A DNA stretch of 33,986 nucleotides from Pararhodospirillum photometricum DSM 122 (GCF_000284415.1 NC_017059.1:1523226-1557211); one strand, 5' to 3'. Positions 17,235 to 26,100 are shown, counted from the stretch's first letter. Numbers and translations: made by a program. Notes: generated by a model from the sequence alone, not told the origin.

Positions 17235-18746
17235 TTAGAGGGCTTCGCGCACGGCGTCCTCGGCGGCCCGGATCAGGGCCATGGCCTTGTTCATGCACTC
17301 CTGGTGCTCGCGTTCGGGCACACTGTCGGCGACGATGCCGGCGCCGGCCTGGACGTGCATCTGGCCGTCCTTGACCAAGCAGGTGCGCAGGGAAATACAC
17401 GAGTCCATGGAGCCGTTGGCGGCGAAGTATCCGACGCAGCCGGCATAGAAGCCGCGGCGCAGGGGCTCCAGTTCGTCGATGATTTCCATCGCCCGCACCT
17501 TGGGCGCTCCCGAGACCGTGCCGGCCGGGAAACCGGCCAGCAGGGCATCGACGGCGTCGTAGGGCGCGGCGAGGCGGCCGGTGACGTTGGAGACCACGTG
17601 CATGACGTGGCTGTAGTACTCCACGTACATTTTTTCGTCGTCACGTACCTTGACCGAGCCGATTTCGGCCACCCGGCCGACGTCGTTACGGCCGAGATCC
17701 AGCAGCATGAGGTGTTCGGACAGTTCCTTGGGATCGGCCAGAAGGTCGGCGGCCAGGGCCTTGTCCTCCTCCGGGGTCTTGCCGCGTGGCCGGGTGCCGG
17801 CAATGGGCCGGATGGTGACCTCGCCATCGCGCAGGCGCACCAAAATTTCCGGGCTCGCCCCCACCAGATGAAAATCGCCAAGGTCGATATAGAACATGAA
17901 CGGCGAGGGATTGGTGCGGCGCAGGCTGCGGTACAGGGCAAAGGGCGGCAGCCGGAAGGGGATGGTCATGCGCTGGGACAAGACCACCTGAAAGATGTCG
18001 CCGGCCAGGATGTACTCCTTGGCCGCTTCAACCATGGCGCCATAGGCCTCGGGGGTCATGGCCGGCACCGGCGTGGGCGAGGGGCCCAGGGTGCGGGCCC
18101 CCTCGCGGCGATAGGGCAAGGTGCGCTGAAGGTCGGCCACCGCGTCGGCCAGCCGGACCTGGGCCGCCTCGTGGGCCGCCGCCGCACTGACCCCGGCCTG
18201 GGGACGGACCGGTGTCACCAAGGTGATGCGGTGGGCGACGTTATCGAAAATGGCCATCAAGGTGGGGCGCATGAACACGCCATCGGGCACGCCGATGGGG
18301 TCGGGATTGGCGTCGGGCACCGTGGGCTCGGCCAAGCGCACGGCATCATAGCCAAGATAGCCGGCGACCAGGGCCGCCATCGGCGGCAGGCCGGGCGGCA
18401 AGTCGATGCGGCTTTCGTGCTCCAGTCGGCGCAAGGAGTCCAGGGTCTCGCCATCAGGCTCGAAGGCCATCAGGTCGTGGCGCGCCTTGCGGTTGATTTC
18501 CGCCTTGTTGCCCCAGGCCCGCCAAAGGATGTCTGGCTTGAGACCAATGAAGGAATACCGCCCGCGAATCGCTCCCCCCTCGACCGAATCGAGCAGGAAG
18601 GAATACGGTTGGGAGTCGGCCAGCTTGAGCATGGCCGACACGGGCGTCTCCAGGTCGGCCACCAGATGGGTCCAGACCACCTGCGGGGTTCCGGCGTCAT
18701 ACAGGGTGGCGAAACTCTGGTCGAGGCCGGGCAGGGCGATGGGCAT
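17235..18746 (-). CDS. trpE: Anthranilate synthase component I
   Basis: TrpE turns chorismate and ammonia (delivered by the glutaminase TrpG) into anthranilate, the first step to tryptophan. The 503-residue product has the N-terminal domain with FLLDSVEGG, the LLES-type site where tryptophan inhibits the enzyme. The chorismate-binding domain is visible through GDIFQVVLSQRM, FYIDLGDFHLVGASPE, RPIAGTRPRG, HLMLLDLGRNDVGR and GTVSGAPKVRAMEII. Length is typical. The start at 18746 lies 24 bases downstream of the ppiD stop on the same strand, so it may be read from the ppiD promoter. trpG does not follow: a repeat and an oppositely oriented kinase gene lie there instead. Confidence 0.97.
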   Translation of the reverse strand: MPIALPGLDQSFATLYDAGTPQVVWTHLVADLETPVSAMLKLADSQPYSFLLDSVEGGAIRGRYSFIGLKPDILWRAWGNKAEINRKARHDLMAFEPDGETLDSLRRLEHESRIDLPPGLPPMAALVAGYLGYDAVRLAEPTVPDANPDPIGVPDGVFMRPTLMAIFDNVAHRITLVTPVRPQAGVSAAAAHEAAQVRLADAVADLQRTLPYRREGARTLGPSPTPVPAMTPEAYGAMVEAAKEYILAGDIFQVVLSQRMTIPFRLPPFALYRSLRRTNPSPFMFYIDLGDFHLVGASPEILVRLRDGEVTIRPIAGTRPRGKTPEEDKALAADLLADPKELSEHLMLLDLGRNDVGRVAEIGSVKVRDDEKMYVEYYSHVMHVVSNVTGRLAAPYDAVDALLAGFPAGTVSGAPKVRAMEIIDELEPLRRGFYAGCVGYFAANGSMDSCISLRTCLVKDGQMHVQAGAGIVADSVPEREHQECMNKAMALIRAAEDAVREAL

Positions 18747-18770
18747 GAAAGGGCTCCCGCGTGAGGGAAA

Positions 18771-20685
18771 TCAACGAACGGGCTGAAGGGCGTCGTTCAA
18801 GACTCCCTGGTTGACCGTGACCCCGACCTGGGCGGCGAGGGCATCGGTGAATCCGTTGAGCAGGTCGTCGGCGACCGACTGGCGCAAGGCCTGGGCCACG
18901 GCGTCGCGCTCCCGGGTGGCGACATCCGCCGCCGGTGCCTCGGCTTTTTCCACCTTGAGCACGGCGGCGCCGTCGTCGAGGGCCACGCGGGCCAGGGCGC
19001 CGGGCTGGGTGTCGAACAAGGCAGTCACCAAGGGGCGCGGCGCCGGCTCTTGCGCCGCGGCGTCGGGGCCCAGCCCGCTCTGGCCCGAGCGGGTGACGGG
19101 GCCCAGGGGCTCCAGGGTCACGCCCGGGGTTTGCCGGGCCAGGGCTTCCAGACTGACATCGCCGGCCCGGGCGCGGGTGAGCAGGTCATCGGCCAGGGTT
19201 TCGGCGGCGCGCTGGCGCTCTTGCTGGCGCCACAGGGTCAGCACGTCGGTCTTGACCTCGGCCAGCGGGCGCGGGGTGGCGGGGGTCTGGGTGTCGAGGC
19301 GGGCGACGAAAAAGCCGCGCTCCTCCTCGGTCACTGGGGTGGCTTGGCCCTTTTTGCAGACCAAACACCGTGGTGAGGAAGGTCTTGGCGCGCGGCAAGC
19401 CCTCTTGCGGTTTGCCTTCGGCGTCGCTGCCGTCGCGGCGCAGGGTCAGGGTGTGCACGACGCCGCCGACCTGGGCGGCCGCCTCTTCTAGGCTGGCTCC
19501 ACCGGCCAGGGTGTCTTCCAGGCGGGTCGAGAGGCCATAAAGGGCATCTTGCGCCTGTTCCTCGGCGAGGGCGGCGCGCAGTTCGTCCTTGACCTCGGTC
19601 AGCGCCCGGGTGTGGGCCGGGGTTTCTTCGCTCACCAGGAACAAATGCCAGCCAAACGGTCCCTGGACGGGCTCGCCCACCTGGCCCACCGGTTGGGCAA
19701 ACACCGCGTCGCCCAAGGGGGCGGGCAGGCCGTCGCGGGTGACGGCGGGCAGGGCGACGGCGGCCTTGCCGGTCTGGGCCCGGGTGGCGTCTTCCAGGGA
19801 GCGGCCGGCGCGAACCTCGGCCAGGGCGGCGCGGGCCGCCTCCTCGCTGGGGAACAGGCCTTGGGTCAAGGCACGGGTCGCCGGCTGGGCAAACTGGTCG
19901 GCCCGCTGGTCGTAGGCCTCCTGGACGGCCTCGTCGGACACGGTGATGTCCTTGATCACCGCCGCCGTGGTCAGGGACAGCAGGGAAACGGTGCGGGTTT
20001 CGGGTACGGTGAAGCGGGCCAGGGCGTTTTGGTAGACCGGCTCCAGGGCAGCCGGATCGGCGGGCTCGGCCGGCGGGTCGGCGACTGCCGTGAGCGGCAC
20101 GCGCACCACGGTGCCCGAGCGGCGCTGGGAGATATGGGCGGCCAGGAGGTCGGCCCCCACGGCCGGGACGGCAGCGCCTTCAAGCACCGGGCCGATCAAG
20201 GCCTCGCGGATCATTTCGCGCCGGCGCAATTCGACGTAGCGCTTTTCGGTCAGACCGTTGGCGGTCAGCAGGCGGTTGAGGCGCTCGCGGTCGAAGCGTC
20301 CCTGGGAGTCCTGGAATTGCTTGTCGCTGGCAATCAGGCCGCGCAGGGTCTCGTCGGTGACGGTGAGGTGCAGACGCTGGCCGCTTTCATCAAGGACGGC
20401 GCCTTGGACGAAGGTGCGCACGGTGCGATCCAGGAGACCGAAGGCCAAGGCCTGCTCGGGCCGCAGGTCCAGGCCCTGGCGACGCAGGCGCGCCAAGTCT
20501 TCGGTGAAGCGCTCGCGCACCACGTCGGCGTCGAAGGACTGGCCGCCCACGATGATCGCCGGCTCGGGGCCACCGCCGCGCACAAGATAGTCGGCAATGC
20601 CCCAAACGCCGAAGCTGAGCACGAGAAGCCCCAGAAGGGCCTTGGCGAACCAGGATTTGGATCCTCTGCGCAGGACATCGAGCAT
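18771..20685 (-). CDS. ppiD: Peptidyl-prolyl isomerase / periplasmic chaperone PpiD, one-base frameshift
   Basis: PpiD-type proteins are anchored in the inner membrane and help newly exported outer-membrane proteins fold. The start at 20685 gives MLDVLRRGSKSWFAKALL and a membrane helix near residues 13-32, then a SurA-like N-domain (to about 200) and a parvulin-type domain near 260-355. At about codon 443 the frame breaks at a run of five A on the coding strand (19355-19351). Removing one base joins it to the frame that ends at 18771, giving a 637-residue protein, the normal size. The continuation GQATPVTEEERGFFVARLD and the Ala/Val-rich C-terminal tail read as family sequence. As written, the first frame would end in unrelated sequence at 19186. 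A sequencing error is likely. The start codon at 20685 is preferred over an upstream in-frame one at 20733. Confidence 0.9.
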
Positions 20686-20829
20686 GGTAGCCAGTCGTCT
20701 TTCGGTCGGGAGAAGGCGGGAAGACGGGCCCACACCGGCGCTGCCGTGCGCCCCGTCCGGGGAGCGGCATCATAGGAAGACCACCGATTCCCCGCAACCG
20801 CCAAACGCCGGCGGGGCAAGGGAGGGATC

Positions 20830-21309
20830 TCACTGGGGAAGGAAATCAGGAAGGCTGGGGAGGCGAACCTCCCCACGGCCCCTCCATTCCTGGGGGGCGT
20901 AGGGGCGTTTTTGGCTGGCGAGGAAACTGCCCAGCTTTTTGTCCTCGCGCAGGATGTGGCGCATCAGCCATTCCGAGACAAAATCAAAAAGCCCCAGCAG
21001 GTCGAAGTCTTCCGGGTTTTGGTCGTACTGTGCATAAAACTCGCCGAGCCGTTGCTTGAGGCTCTCGTGGAGTTGGGCGTGAGCGTCCGCCGCAGGGTAG
21101 CGGGCGAGGCGCATGATCTGTTCTTCGGTGGTGAAGTGATACTCGGTGTATGTGATCAGGTCACGCAACAAGACACCTGTCTCTCCTCGAGGGCGGACAC
21201 CGCGCAGGATCTCGTGAAGCATGTTCAGGCGATGTATCAGATTCTGGTGGTCGTGGTCGATGGTGGTGTTGCCAACGCTCATCTTGTCCGACCAGGGGAT
21301 TAGCGGCAT
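20830..21309 (-). CDS. Bacteriohemerythrin
   Basis: This 159-residue protein is a single-domain hemerythrin, which binds oxygen at a di-iron centre and is thought to sense, store or deliver oxygen or protect iron enzymes. All expected ligands are visible: His21, His58 and Glu62 (HFTTE), His77 and His81 (HAQLH), and His118 with Asp123 (HILRED). The start at 21309 (MPLIPWSDKMSVG) is the usual one for the family; the frame is open to 21429, but that part is not family sequence. Residues 142-153, just before the stop, are encoded by a copy of repeat family A, so the natural end of the protein may have been changed by the repeat. A TATAAG on the minus strand near 21375 may be a -10 element. Confidence 0.93.
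   Translation of the reverse strand: MPLIPWSDKMSVGNTTIDHDHQNLIHRLNMLHEILRGVRPRGETGVLLRDLITYTEYHFTTEEQIMRLARYPAADAHAQLHESLKQRLGEFYAQYDQNPEDFDLLGLFDFVSEWLMRHILREDKKLGSFLASQKRPYAPQEWRGRGEVRLPSLPDFLPQ
20851..20885. repeat. Repeat family A copy inside the hemerythrin 3' coding end
   Basis: AAGGCTGGGGAGGCGAACCTCCCC with a changed distal part (ACGGCCCCTCC). It lies inside the reading frame of the hemerythrin (minus strand) and encodes residues 142-153, ending 19 bases before its stop codon. Confidence 0.75.
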
Positions 21310-21472
21310 GCGACGATCTTTCGTGGCGGGGGAGAGCAGACAGGCGATGGCTCGGACCCTTTCCCTTCCCTTATACCACATGTTCATTGGGGCAAAGTGG
21401 TTCCGTGAGGAGGGGACGGGGAGACGCAAGACGGGGCGTTCTGCCTTTCTCTGCGGCAGCGCAAAAAAACGC

Positions 21473-21501
21473 TTTACACCCTGGGCGAAGAGAGCGATAT
21501 T
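21473..21501 (+). promoter_or_regulatory. Sigma-70-type promoter of the candidate sRNA
   Basis: TTTACA at 21473-21478 (five of six bases of the -35 consensus) is followed by exactly 17 bases and then GATATT at 21496-21501 (four of six of the -10). The predicted start point is about 21508-21510, where the first hairpin begins. No open frame of gene quality starts downstream before the terminator. Confidence 0.6.
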
Positions 21502-21508
21502 TTGCAGC

Positions 21509-21605
21509 GCAACATGGCGGGTACGCAGGTCCTTGCGGCCATGTTGGCTTTCTTGGACGTTTCCTCCCTAAACTCGGGCCGCGCCGCTTGCGCGGCCTTT
21601 TTTTT
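21509..21605 (+). ncRNA. Candidate small RNA with CCUCCC motif, upstream of gcrA
   Basis: The predicted transcript of about 97 bases has three parts. A 5' hairpin pairs CAACATGGC (21510-21518) with GCCATGTTG (21538-21546), topped by an inner CGCA/TGCG stem. A single-stranded linker follows with TTTCCTCCCTAAAC (CCTCCC at 21563-21568), which is complementary to Shine-Dalgarno sequences. Last is an intrinsic terminator (21577-21605). A promoter with ideal spacing lies just upstream. Exposed CCUCCC or CUCCUCCC motifs are common in alphaproteobacterial trans-acting sRNAs, where they pair with ribosome-binding sites. I cannot assign it to a named family. It could instead be a gcrA leader that ends early, but the strong terminator argues for an independent RNA. 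Confidence 0.72.
21577..21605 (+). terminator. Strong intrinsic terminator of the candidate sRNA
   Basis: GGCCGCGC (21577-21584), loop CGCTT, GCGCGGCC (21590-21597): a perfect eight-base GC stem followed by eight T. It acts on the plus strand, where no coding gene ends upstream; the nearest upstream gene, the hemerythrin, is on the other strand. Confidence 0.92.
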
Positions 21606-21723
21606 GCCTGGACTCCCGAAAAATGGGCTACAGTGCTCCGTTGGCGCGTCGGCCGTCCGGTGAGCGCAGCCAGAGGAGCGCGGGTCCAGGGAGCGGGTCC
21701 AGGGCGGAAGGAAACGAGGTCTC

Positions 21724-22089
21724 ATGGTGTGGAACGACGATAATATCGAACAACTCAAGAAACTATGGGCCGACGGACTGACCACCGGGGAGATCGGCAA
21801 GGAACTTGGGGTCTCCAAGAACGCCGTGGTGGGCAAGGCTCATCGTTTGGGGCTGAAAAGCCGCCCCTCGCCGATCAAGCGCACCAAAAAGGACGCGAAG
21901 CCCGACGCTAAGATCCGCTCGGTCGTCGATCTCTCTGCCCACACCTGTCGCTGGCCCATCGGAGATCCACGCGACCCCGGCTTTCATTTCTGTGGCAAGC
22001 CGTCGTTGCCGGGGAAGCCCTATTGCGCTGAACATGCGGCGATCGCCTACGTCAGTTCCAACCGCTCCAAGGACGAGGACGCGGCCTGA
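21724..22089 (+). CDS. gcrA: Cell-cycle regulator GcrA
   Basis: GcrA is an alphaproteobacterial transcription factor that works with sigma-70 RNA polymerase and favours promoters methylated by CcrM. The 121-residue product has the N-terminal helix-turn-helix (NDDNIEQLKKLWADGLTTGEI, in pieces, and SKNAVVGKAHRLGL) and the C-terminal Cys/His segment that binds sigma: CRWPIGDP, FHFCG, YCAEHAAIAY. It is shorter than the Caulobacter protein (173) because the middle linker is brief. It starts at ATG 21724 with GGAAACGAGG upstream. It stands alone, next to the sRNA. ccrM and ctrA are not in the window. Confidence 0.96.
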   Translation: MVWNDDNIEQLKKLWADGLTTGEIGKELGVSKNAVVGKAHRLGLKSRPSPIKRTKKDAKPDAKIRSVVDLSAHTCRWPIGDPRDPGFHFCGKPSLPGKPYCAEHAAIAYVSSNRSKDEDAA

Positions 22090-22138
22090 GGTTGGCCCAC
22101 GGGGGCGGTTTGCAACGTAGAAGCCGGGCAAGGCAAGA

Positions 22139-22165
22139 GGGGGAGGGGGTAGGCTCCCCCCGGGG
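22139..22165. other. GC hairpin between gcrA and chemoreceptor
   Basis: GGGGGAG and CTCCCCC flank a short GGGGTAGG loop between the convergent gcrA and chemoreceptor genes. It may help terminate transcription, but it has no T-run. It is not a clear member of repeat family A. Confidence 0.35.
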
Positions 22166-22171
22166 CGTCTC

Positions 22172-23872
22172 TCACGATACCTTGGTCAGGGCTTGGCGCA
22201 CGACATCCACCACACTCTGGCGCAGTGTCTCGACGCTCACCGCCACATCCTGAGCCACGGAGCGGACCTCGCCAGCCCGGGACCCCGTCCCGGCGGCTTC
22301 CTCCGAGACTTCCGTGATCCGGGTGGCGACGGCCTCGGCTGCCTGGGTGCTTTCATGAACATGGCGGGCAATGGCATCGGTGGCCTCTCGTTGGGCCTCA
22401 ATGGCCGAGGCAATTGCAGAACTGATGGCGCCCACCTCGGCAATGGCGGCCCGTACCGCGTCAACCGAGGTCACCGTGGTGGCGGTGACAGCGCGGATCT
22501 CGCCGATTTGCCGTGTGATTTCCTGGGTGGAGTGGGCCGTCTGGGCCGCGAGGGTTTTGACCTCTCCCGCCACCACGGCAAACCCCTTGCCTGCCGCCCC
22601 GGCGCGTGCCGCCTCGATGGTCGCATTCAGGGCCAGGAGGTTGGTCTGTCCGGCGATGGTGGCAATCAGATCAGCAACGGCCCCAATGCGCGCCACGGCG
22701 TCGGCGAGGCGTTCCATGGTCTGCTGGGCGTCACCGGCGGCGCCCACAGCGTCTTGGATCATGCCTTCGGCTTGGCTGACCTGGGTGCCCACGGCGCTGA
22801 GGGAGCCGGCCAGCGTCTCGGTTGCCTCTGCCATGCGTCGTGCGGTGGCCAGGGATTGGCTTGACGTGCCGGCCACCGTGGTGGCCCGGTCCAGAACCCG
22901 CGAGGCCGACGCCTCCATTTCGGCGGCGCGGCTGGCCATGGTGTGGGAGTGGCCGACGACGCGATCCACCGCGAGGCCGGCTTCGGCTTCAATGGCGTGC
23001 GCCATGCGCGCCAAGGCTTCGCGCTTGCCGGCTTCGGCCTCGTCGTGCAGTTGCTGTTGGCGGGTGCGCAACTCGGCGGCTTCGACGGTGTAAGCCTTGA
23101 GGACATCCAGGGCACGAGCCATGGCCCCCACGGCATCGCGAGCCTGGGTGCCCTCAATGGGGGTCTCCAGGGCACCGCTGGCAATGGCCCGCATGGCTGT
23201 GGTCAAACGCCCGAGCGGTCCGGTGATGCTTGCGGCCACCAGCCCGGACAGCCCGACAAACAGGGCCAGCACCAAGGCACCGCCGGTCAGAAACCGGCTT
23301 TGCGCGTCTTGCGAGGCGGTGCGCTGGGCCAGGACGGCCTGGGTGGTGGCCTGCCCCAACTCGCTTTGCAAGGTCTCGATGCGCCGGGCCAACTCGGTGA
23401 ACTCGGCCTCCACGTGGGTCATCAACGGGATGGCGATCAGGCGATCCGACTGGGCCATCTCGTTCATCTGAGCCACCGCCTGGGCATAGGTCTCCACCCG
23501 CCGGGTGACATCGGCCAAGGTCTCGCCGGCCGCTTCGACCGAGAGCGCCTGGATCTGGGTGCGCACGGTGTCGAGGTGGGTGGCAATGGCCCGGCGAAGG
23601 TCAGCCAGCCGGGCCTCGGACATGCCGGAGTCCACCAGGGCCAAGTGGCGCGAAACCTCGGAATGGACCTGATAGGTCGTGGCCAGCAAAGCCCCCACCC
23701 GGGCCCGCTGGTCCGAGGCCGTTTGATGCAAGGCATCAATGGCCCTCAGGGCCTCGTCCGAGCGAACCGACGACAAGACAAGGATGATCCCCGCCAACGC
23801 CAGGGCCAACAGGGGCGCCGCTACCACCCGCAAGGACAGCGGTATCTTCCGAACAAGGTCAAGTCCGGGCAT
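22172..23872 (-). CDS. Methyl-accepting chemotaxis protein, helical sensor domain
   Basis: This 566-residue chemoreceptor has a membrane helix at about 15-35, a periplasmic region (about 36-192) that looks all-helical (four-helix-bundle type) and has no Cache motif, a second membrane helix at about 194-217, HAMP at about 215-270, and the signalling domain with tip [20 protein letters not shown], in pieces, and [15 protein letters not shown]. No CheR-binding tail is present. It starts at 23872, 48 bases after the stop of the secreted Cache protein on the same strand, so the two are probably one transcript. The pairing suggests that the Cache protein could present a ligand to the receptor; that is an inference from position. 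Confidence 0.95.
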   Translation of the reverse strand: MPGLDLVRKIPLSLRVVAAPLLALALAGIILVLSSVRSDEALRAIDALHQTASDQRARVGALLATTYQVHSEVSRHLALVDSGMSEARLADLRRAIATHLDTVRTQIQALSVEAAGETLADVTRRVETYAQAVAQMNEMAQSDRLIAIPLMTHVEAEFTELARRIETLQSELGQATTQAVLAQRTASQDAQSRFLTGGALVLALFVGLSGLVAASITGPLGRLTTAMRAIASGALETPIEGTQARDAVGAMARALDVLKAYTVEAAELRTRQQQLHDEAEAGKREALARMAHAIEAEAGLAVDRVVGHSHTMASRAAEMEASASRVLDRATTVAGTSSQSLATARRMAEATETLAGSLSAVGTQVSQAEGMIQDAVGAAGDAQQTMERLADAVARIGAVADLIATIAGQTNLLALNATIEAARAGAAGKGFAVVAGEVKTLAAQTAHSTQEITRQIGEIRAVTATTVTSVDAVRAAIAEVGAISSAIASAIEAQREATDAIARHVHESTQAAEAVATRITEVSEEAAGTGSRAGEVRSVAQDVAVSVETLRQSVVDVVRQALTKVS

Positions 23873-23920
23873 TCTTGTGCGTCCCTTTGGCCGTAAGAGA
23901 GGAGGCGTGAGGCTTTTCTG

Positions 23921-24370
23921 TTACTTATAAATGCCGACGTAAGCGATGTATTCCTGGTTTGGCACGCGTTTGACGTAAGTTACTTTTGGTTGGATCAAGT
24001 TGGTGGCCGGATTTTTCCAGCGATAGGTTGTCCATCCCTCACCGGCCTTGCCGGTATCCAGGATTTCCTGCCCCAGTTTCTTGCCGTCCTCGTCGATGAA
24101 GTTGAGGACATTTTTTCCTTTGTTTTCTGGTTTGGGGGGATAGATCACCCAATTGCCGTTGAAGTCAATGACGTTAACGTAAATTTCACCATACTTGAAC
24201 GGGCCCTCCTGCGTGAACGCGGCGCTGGCGGCGTCAATGCCGTTGGTCGCAATGTAATTCGCAGCCTGCAGGGTAAGGGTCTTCACGTCTTCCTCGGTGG
24301 GAGTGCCTTGGGCAAGGGCTGGTCCACAAAGGGCAAAAAAGCTCAAGATCAAGGCGCACAGCCGGCTCAT
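23921..24370 (-). CDS. Secreted single-Cache domain protein
   Basis: The 149-residue protein begins with a signal peptide (hydrophobic stretch LILSFFALCGPALA, cut after ALA), so it is exported to the periplasm. The rest is one sCache_2-type domain: FKYGEIYVNVIDFNGNW, IYPPKPENKGKN, a GWTTYRWKNPA strand and the closing TYVKRVPNQEYIAYVGIY. It has no membrane anchor and no signalling domain, so it should be soluble. The start at 24370 has GAGGAG at the right distance; an upstream in-frame start at 24487 would add sequence that is not signal-like. It precedes a chemoreceptor by 48 bases. Family members of this size are common in Alphaproteobacteria, with no known function for most. Confidence 0.9.
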   Translation of the reverse strand: MSRLCALILSFFALCGPALAQGTPTEEDVKTLTLQAANYIATNGIDAASAAFTQEGPFKYGEIYVNVIDFNGNWVIYPPKPENKGKNVLNFIDEDGKKLGQEILDTGKAGEGWTTYRWKNPATNLIQPKVTYVKRVPNQEYIAYVGIYK

Positions 24371-24722
24371 GGTGAGGCTCCTCGGGAAAGGGATCGTTGC
24401 GCGGCGTGGTCCCGCGGGAAAAGCCTTGGGGGGGCTCCCGCCGCCGACGTCTGCTTTTCTTTGCTGTCGGCCCGGAAAATAGATCAAATTTTATCCAGGG
24501 CAGACAAGAGACAGGGTTTTCCCTTTCGGGTGTCAAATACCGTTTGTGCAGGGCGGAGGGGCGAAGAACGCACGCCGCGACCGCACGGACTCATCGACCG
24601 CTGGAAAAGAGGGGGAAAGCTGGGGAAAGACCCCGCAGAACTGGAAGGGAGCGGCGGTCCGTGCCTTTTCGCCGCCATGCGGCCGCGCTAAAGTGCCCCA
24701 GCCCATAACCAAGGAGCTGTCC
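24371..24722. other. Divergent intergenic region, Cache protein / aminotransferase
   Basis: This 352-base stretch has no gene. It holds promoters for both flanking genes. On the minus strand a perfect TTGACA lies at 24536-24531, but no good -10 stands 16-18 bases away. An AT-rich patch around 24475-24500 is a more likely promoter core. Nothing else structured stands out apart from a short GGGGAAAGACCCC near 24625. Confidence 0.4.
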
Positions 24723-26090
24723 ATGACCTCCAACACCCTGCGCGATGCCGATCTCTCGTATGTGTTGCATCCTTATACCAATCTCGTCGCCCACGAGACC
24801 AAAGGCCCCCTGATCGCCGTGCGCGGCGAGGGCGTGCGTGTCTTCGACGAGACGGGACGGGATTACATCGAGGGAATGGCCGGCCTGTGGTGCGCCTCGC
24901 TCGGCTTCAATGAGCCTCGCCTGGTTGAAGCGGCAACCCGTCAGATGAAAGAGTTGCCGTTCTTTCATATGTTCAGCCACAAGTCGCATGCGCCCGGGAT
25001 CGAGCTGTCCCAGGCCCTGATCGAGCGGGCGCCGGTGCCTATGGCCCGCGTTTTCTTCGCGAACTCGGGGTCCGAGGCCAACGACACCGCGCTCAAGATG
25101 ATTTGGTACTACAATAACGCCGTGGGGCGGCCGGAAAAGAAAAAGGTCATTGCCCGCCAGCGCGCGTATCACGGCGTGACCGTGGCCTCGGCCAGCCTGA
25201 CCTGCCTGCCGGCCAATCATCGCGATTTTGACCTGCCCATCGCCCGCATTCTTCATACCGGCTCGCCCCAGTATTATCGCGAGGGGCTGCCCGGCGAGAG
25301 CGAGGACGAATTTGCCCGCCGTCGTGCCCGCGAGCTGGAAGAGCTGATTCTGGCCGAGGGCCCCGAGACGGTGGCCGCTTTCTTTGCCGAGCCGGTCATG
25401 GGCGCGGGCGGGGTGATCCTGCCGCCGGGCCGCTATTTTGAGTATATCCAAGAGGTGCTGCGTAAATACGACATCCTCTTTGTCGCCGATGAAGTGATTT
25501 GTGGCTTCGGTCGCACCGGCCAGTACTGGGGCAGCCAGACCTACGACCTCAAGCCCGACATTTTGACCTGTGCCAAGGCCTTGTCGAGCGCCTACCTGCC
25601 GATCTCGGCGGTGCTGGTCAACGAGAAGGTCTACCAAGCCTTGCGCACCAACTCGGGCAAGATTGGCACCTTCGGCCACGGCTACACCTACTCGGCCCAC
25701 CCGGTGTCGGCCGCCGTCGCCCTGGAAACCCTGCGCCTGTATGACGAGCGCGACATTCTGAGCAACGTCGCGCGCAGTGGTGCCCGCCTCCAGGCTCGCC
25801 TGCGTGCCCTGGCCGACCACCCGCTGGTCGGCGATGCCCGGGGCATTGGTCTGATCGGCGCCTTGGAAATGGTCAAGGACAAGGCGAGCCACGCCTCGTT
25901 TGAGCCGACCCTGGCGGTGGGGCCGCGCATTGTCGAGCGCGCCCAGGAGCATGGGGTGATTCTGCGCGCCATGGCCGCCGATGCCATCGCCTTCAGCCCG
26001 CCCCTGATCATCTCCGAGGCCGAGGTTGATGACATGATGGACCGCTTCGAGCGCGCCTTGAACGACGTCGCCGCCGATATCTTGAAGTAA
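24723..26090 (+). CDS. Class III (omega) aminotransferase
   Basis: A 455-residue pyridoxal-phosphate enzyme of the omega-amino acid / putrescine-pyruvate aminotransferase group. Visible elements: the GLWCASLGF segment, the phosphate-binding FANSGSEANDTA, the YHGVTVASASLT loop, EPVMGAGGVI, the cofactor-pyridine aspartate in FVADEVICGFGRTG, the Schiff-base Lys285 in CAKALSSAYLPIS, and GTFGHGYTYSAHP. The closest characterised relatives (SpuC-like and beta-alanine/taurine pyruvate transaminases) use pyruvate as acceptor; the donor amine cannot be fixed from sequence. A link to beta-alanine, the PanC substrate, is possible but unproven. Start ATG 24723 follows AAGGAGCTGTCC; the upstream open frame is not family sequence. 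Confidence 0.94.
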   Translation: MTSNTLRDADLSYVLHPYTNLVAHETKGPLIAVRGEGVRVFDETGRDYIEGMAGLWCASLGFNEPRLVEAATRQMKELPFFHMFSHKSHAPGIELSQALIERAPVPMARVFFANSGSEANDTALKMIWYYNNAVGRPEKKKVIARQRAYHGVTVASASLTCLPANHRDFDLPIARILHTGSPQYYREGLPGESEDEFARRRARELEELILAEGPETVAAFFAEPVMGAGGVILPPGRYFEYIQEVLRKYDILFVADEVICGFGRTGQYWGSQTYDLKPDILTCAKALSSAYLPISAVLVNEKVYQALRTNSGKIGTFGHGYTYSAHPVSAAVALETLRLYDERDILSNVARSGARLQARLRALADHPLVGDARGIGLIGALEMVKDKASHASFEPTLAVGPRIVERAQEHGVILRAMAADAIAFSPPLIISEAEVDDMMDRFERALNDVAADILK

Positions 26091-26100
26091 GGGCGAAGAA

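Larger units (their letters stand above)
21310..21723. other. Intergenic region between hemerythrin and gcrA
   Basis: This 414-base stretch has no protein gene. The hemerythrin promoter (minus) should lie in 21310-21420. The centre holds a candidate small RNA with its own promoter and terminator (21473-21605). The remaining 118 bases before gcrA should hold the gcrA promoter; I see no strong consensus there. Confidence 0.6.

Noticed and set aside
17304..18764. 486-codon open frame on the plus strand
   Set aside because: It is antisense to trpE, which is certain from its motifs.
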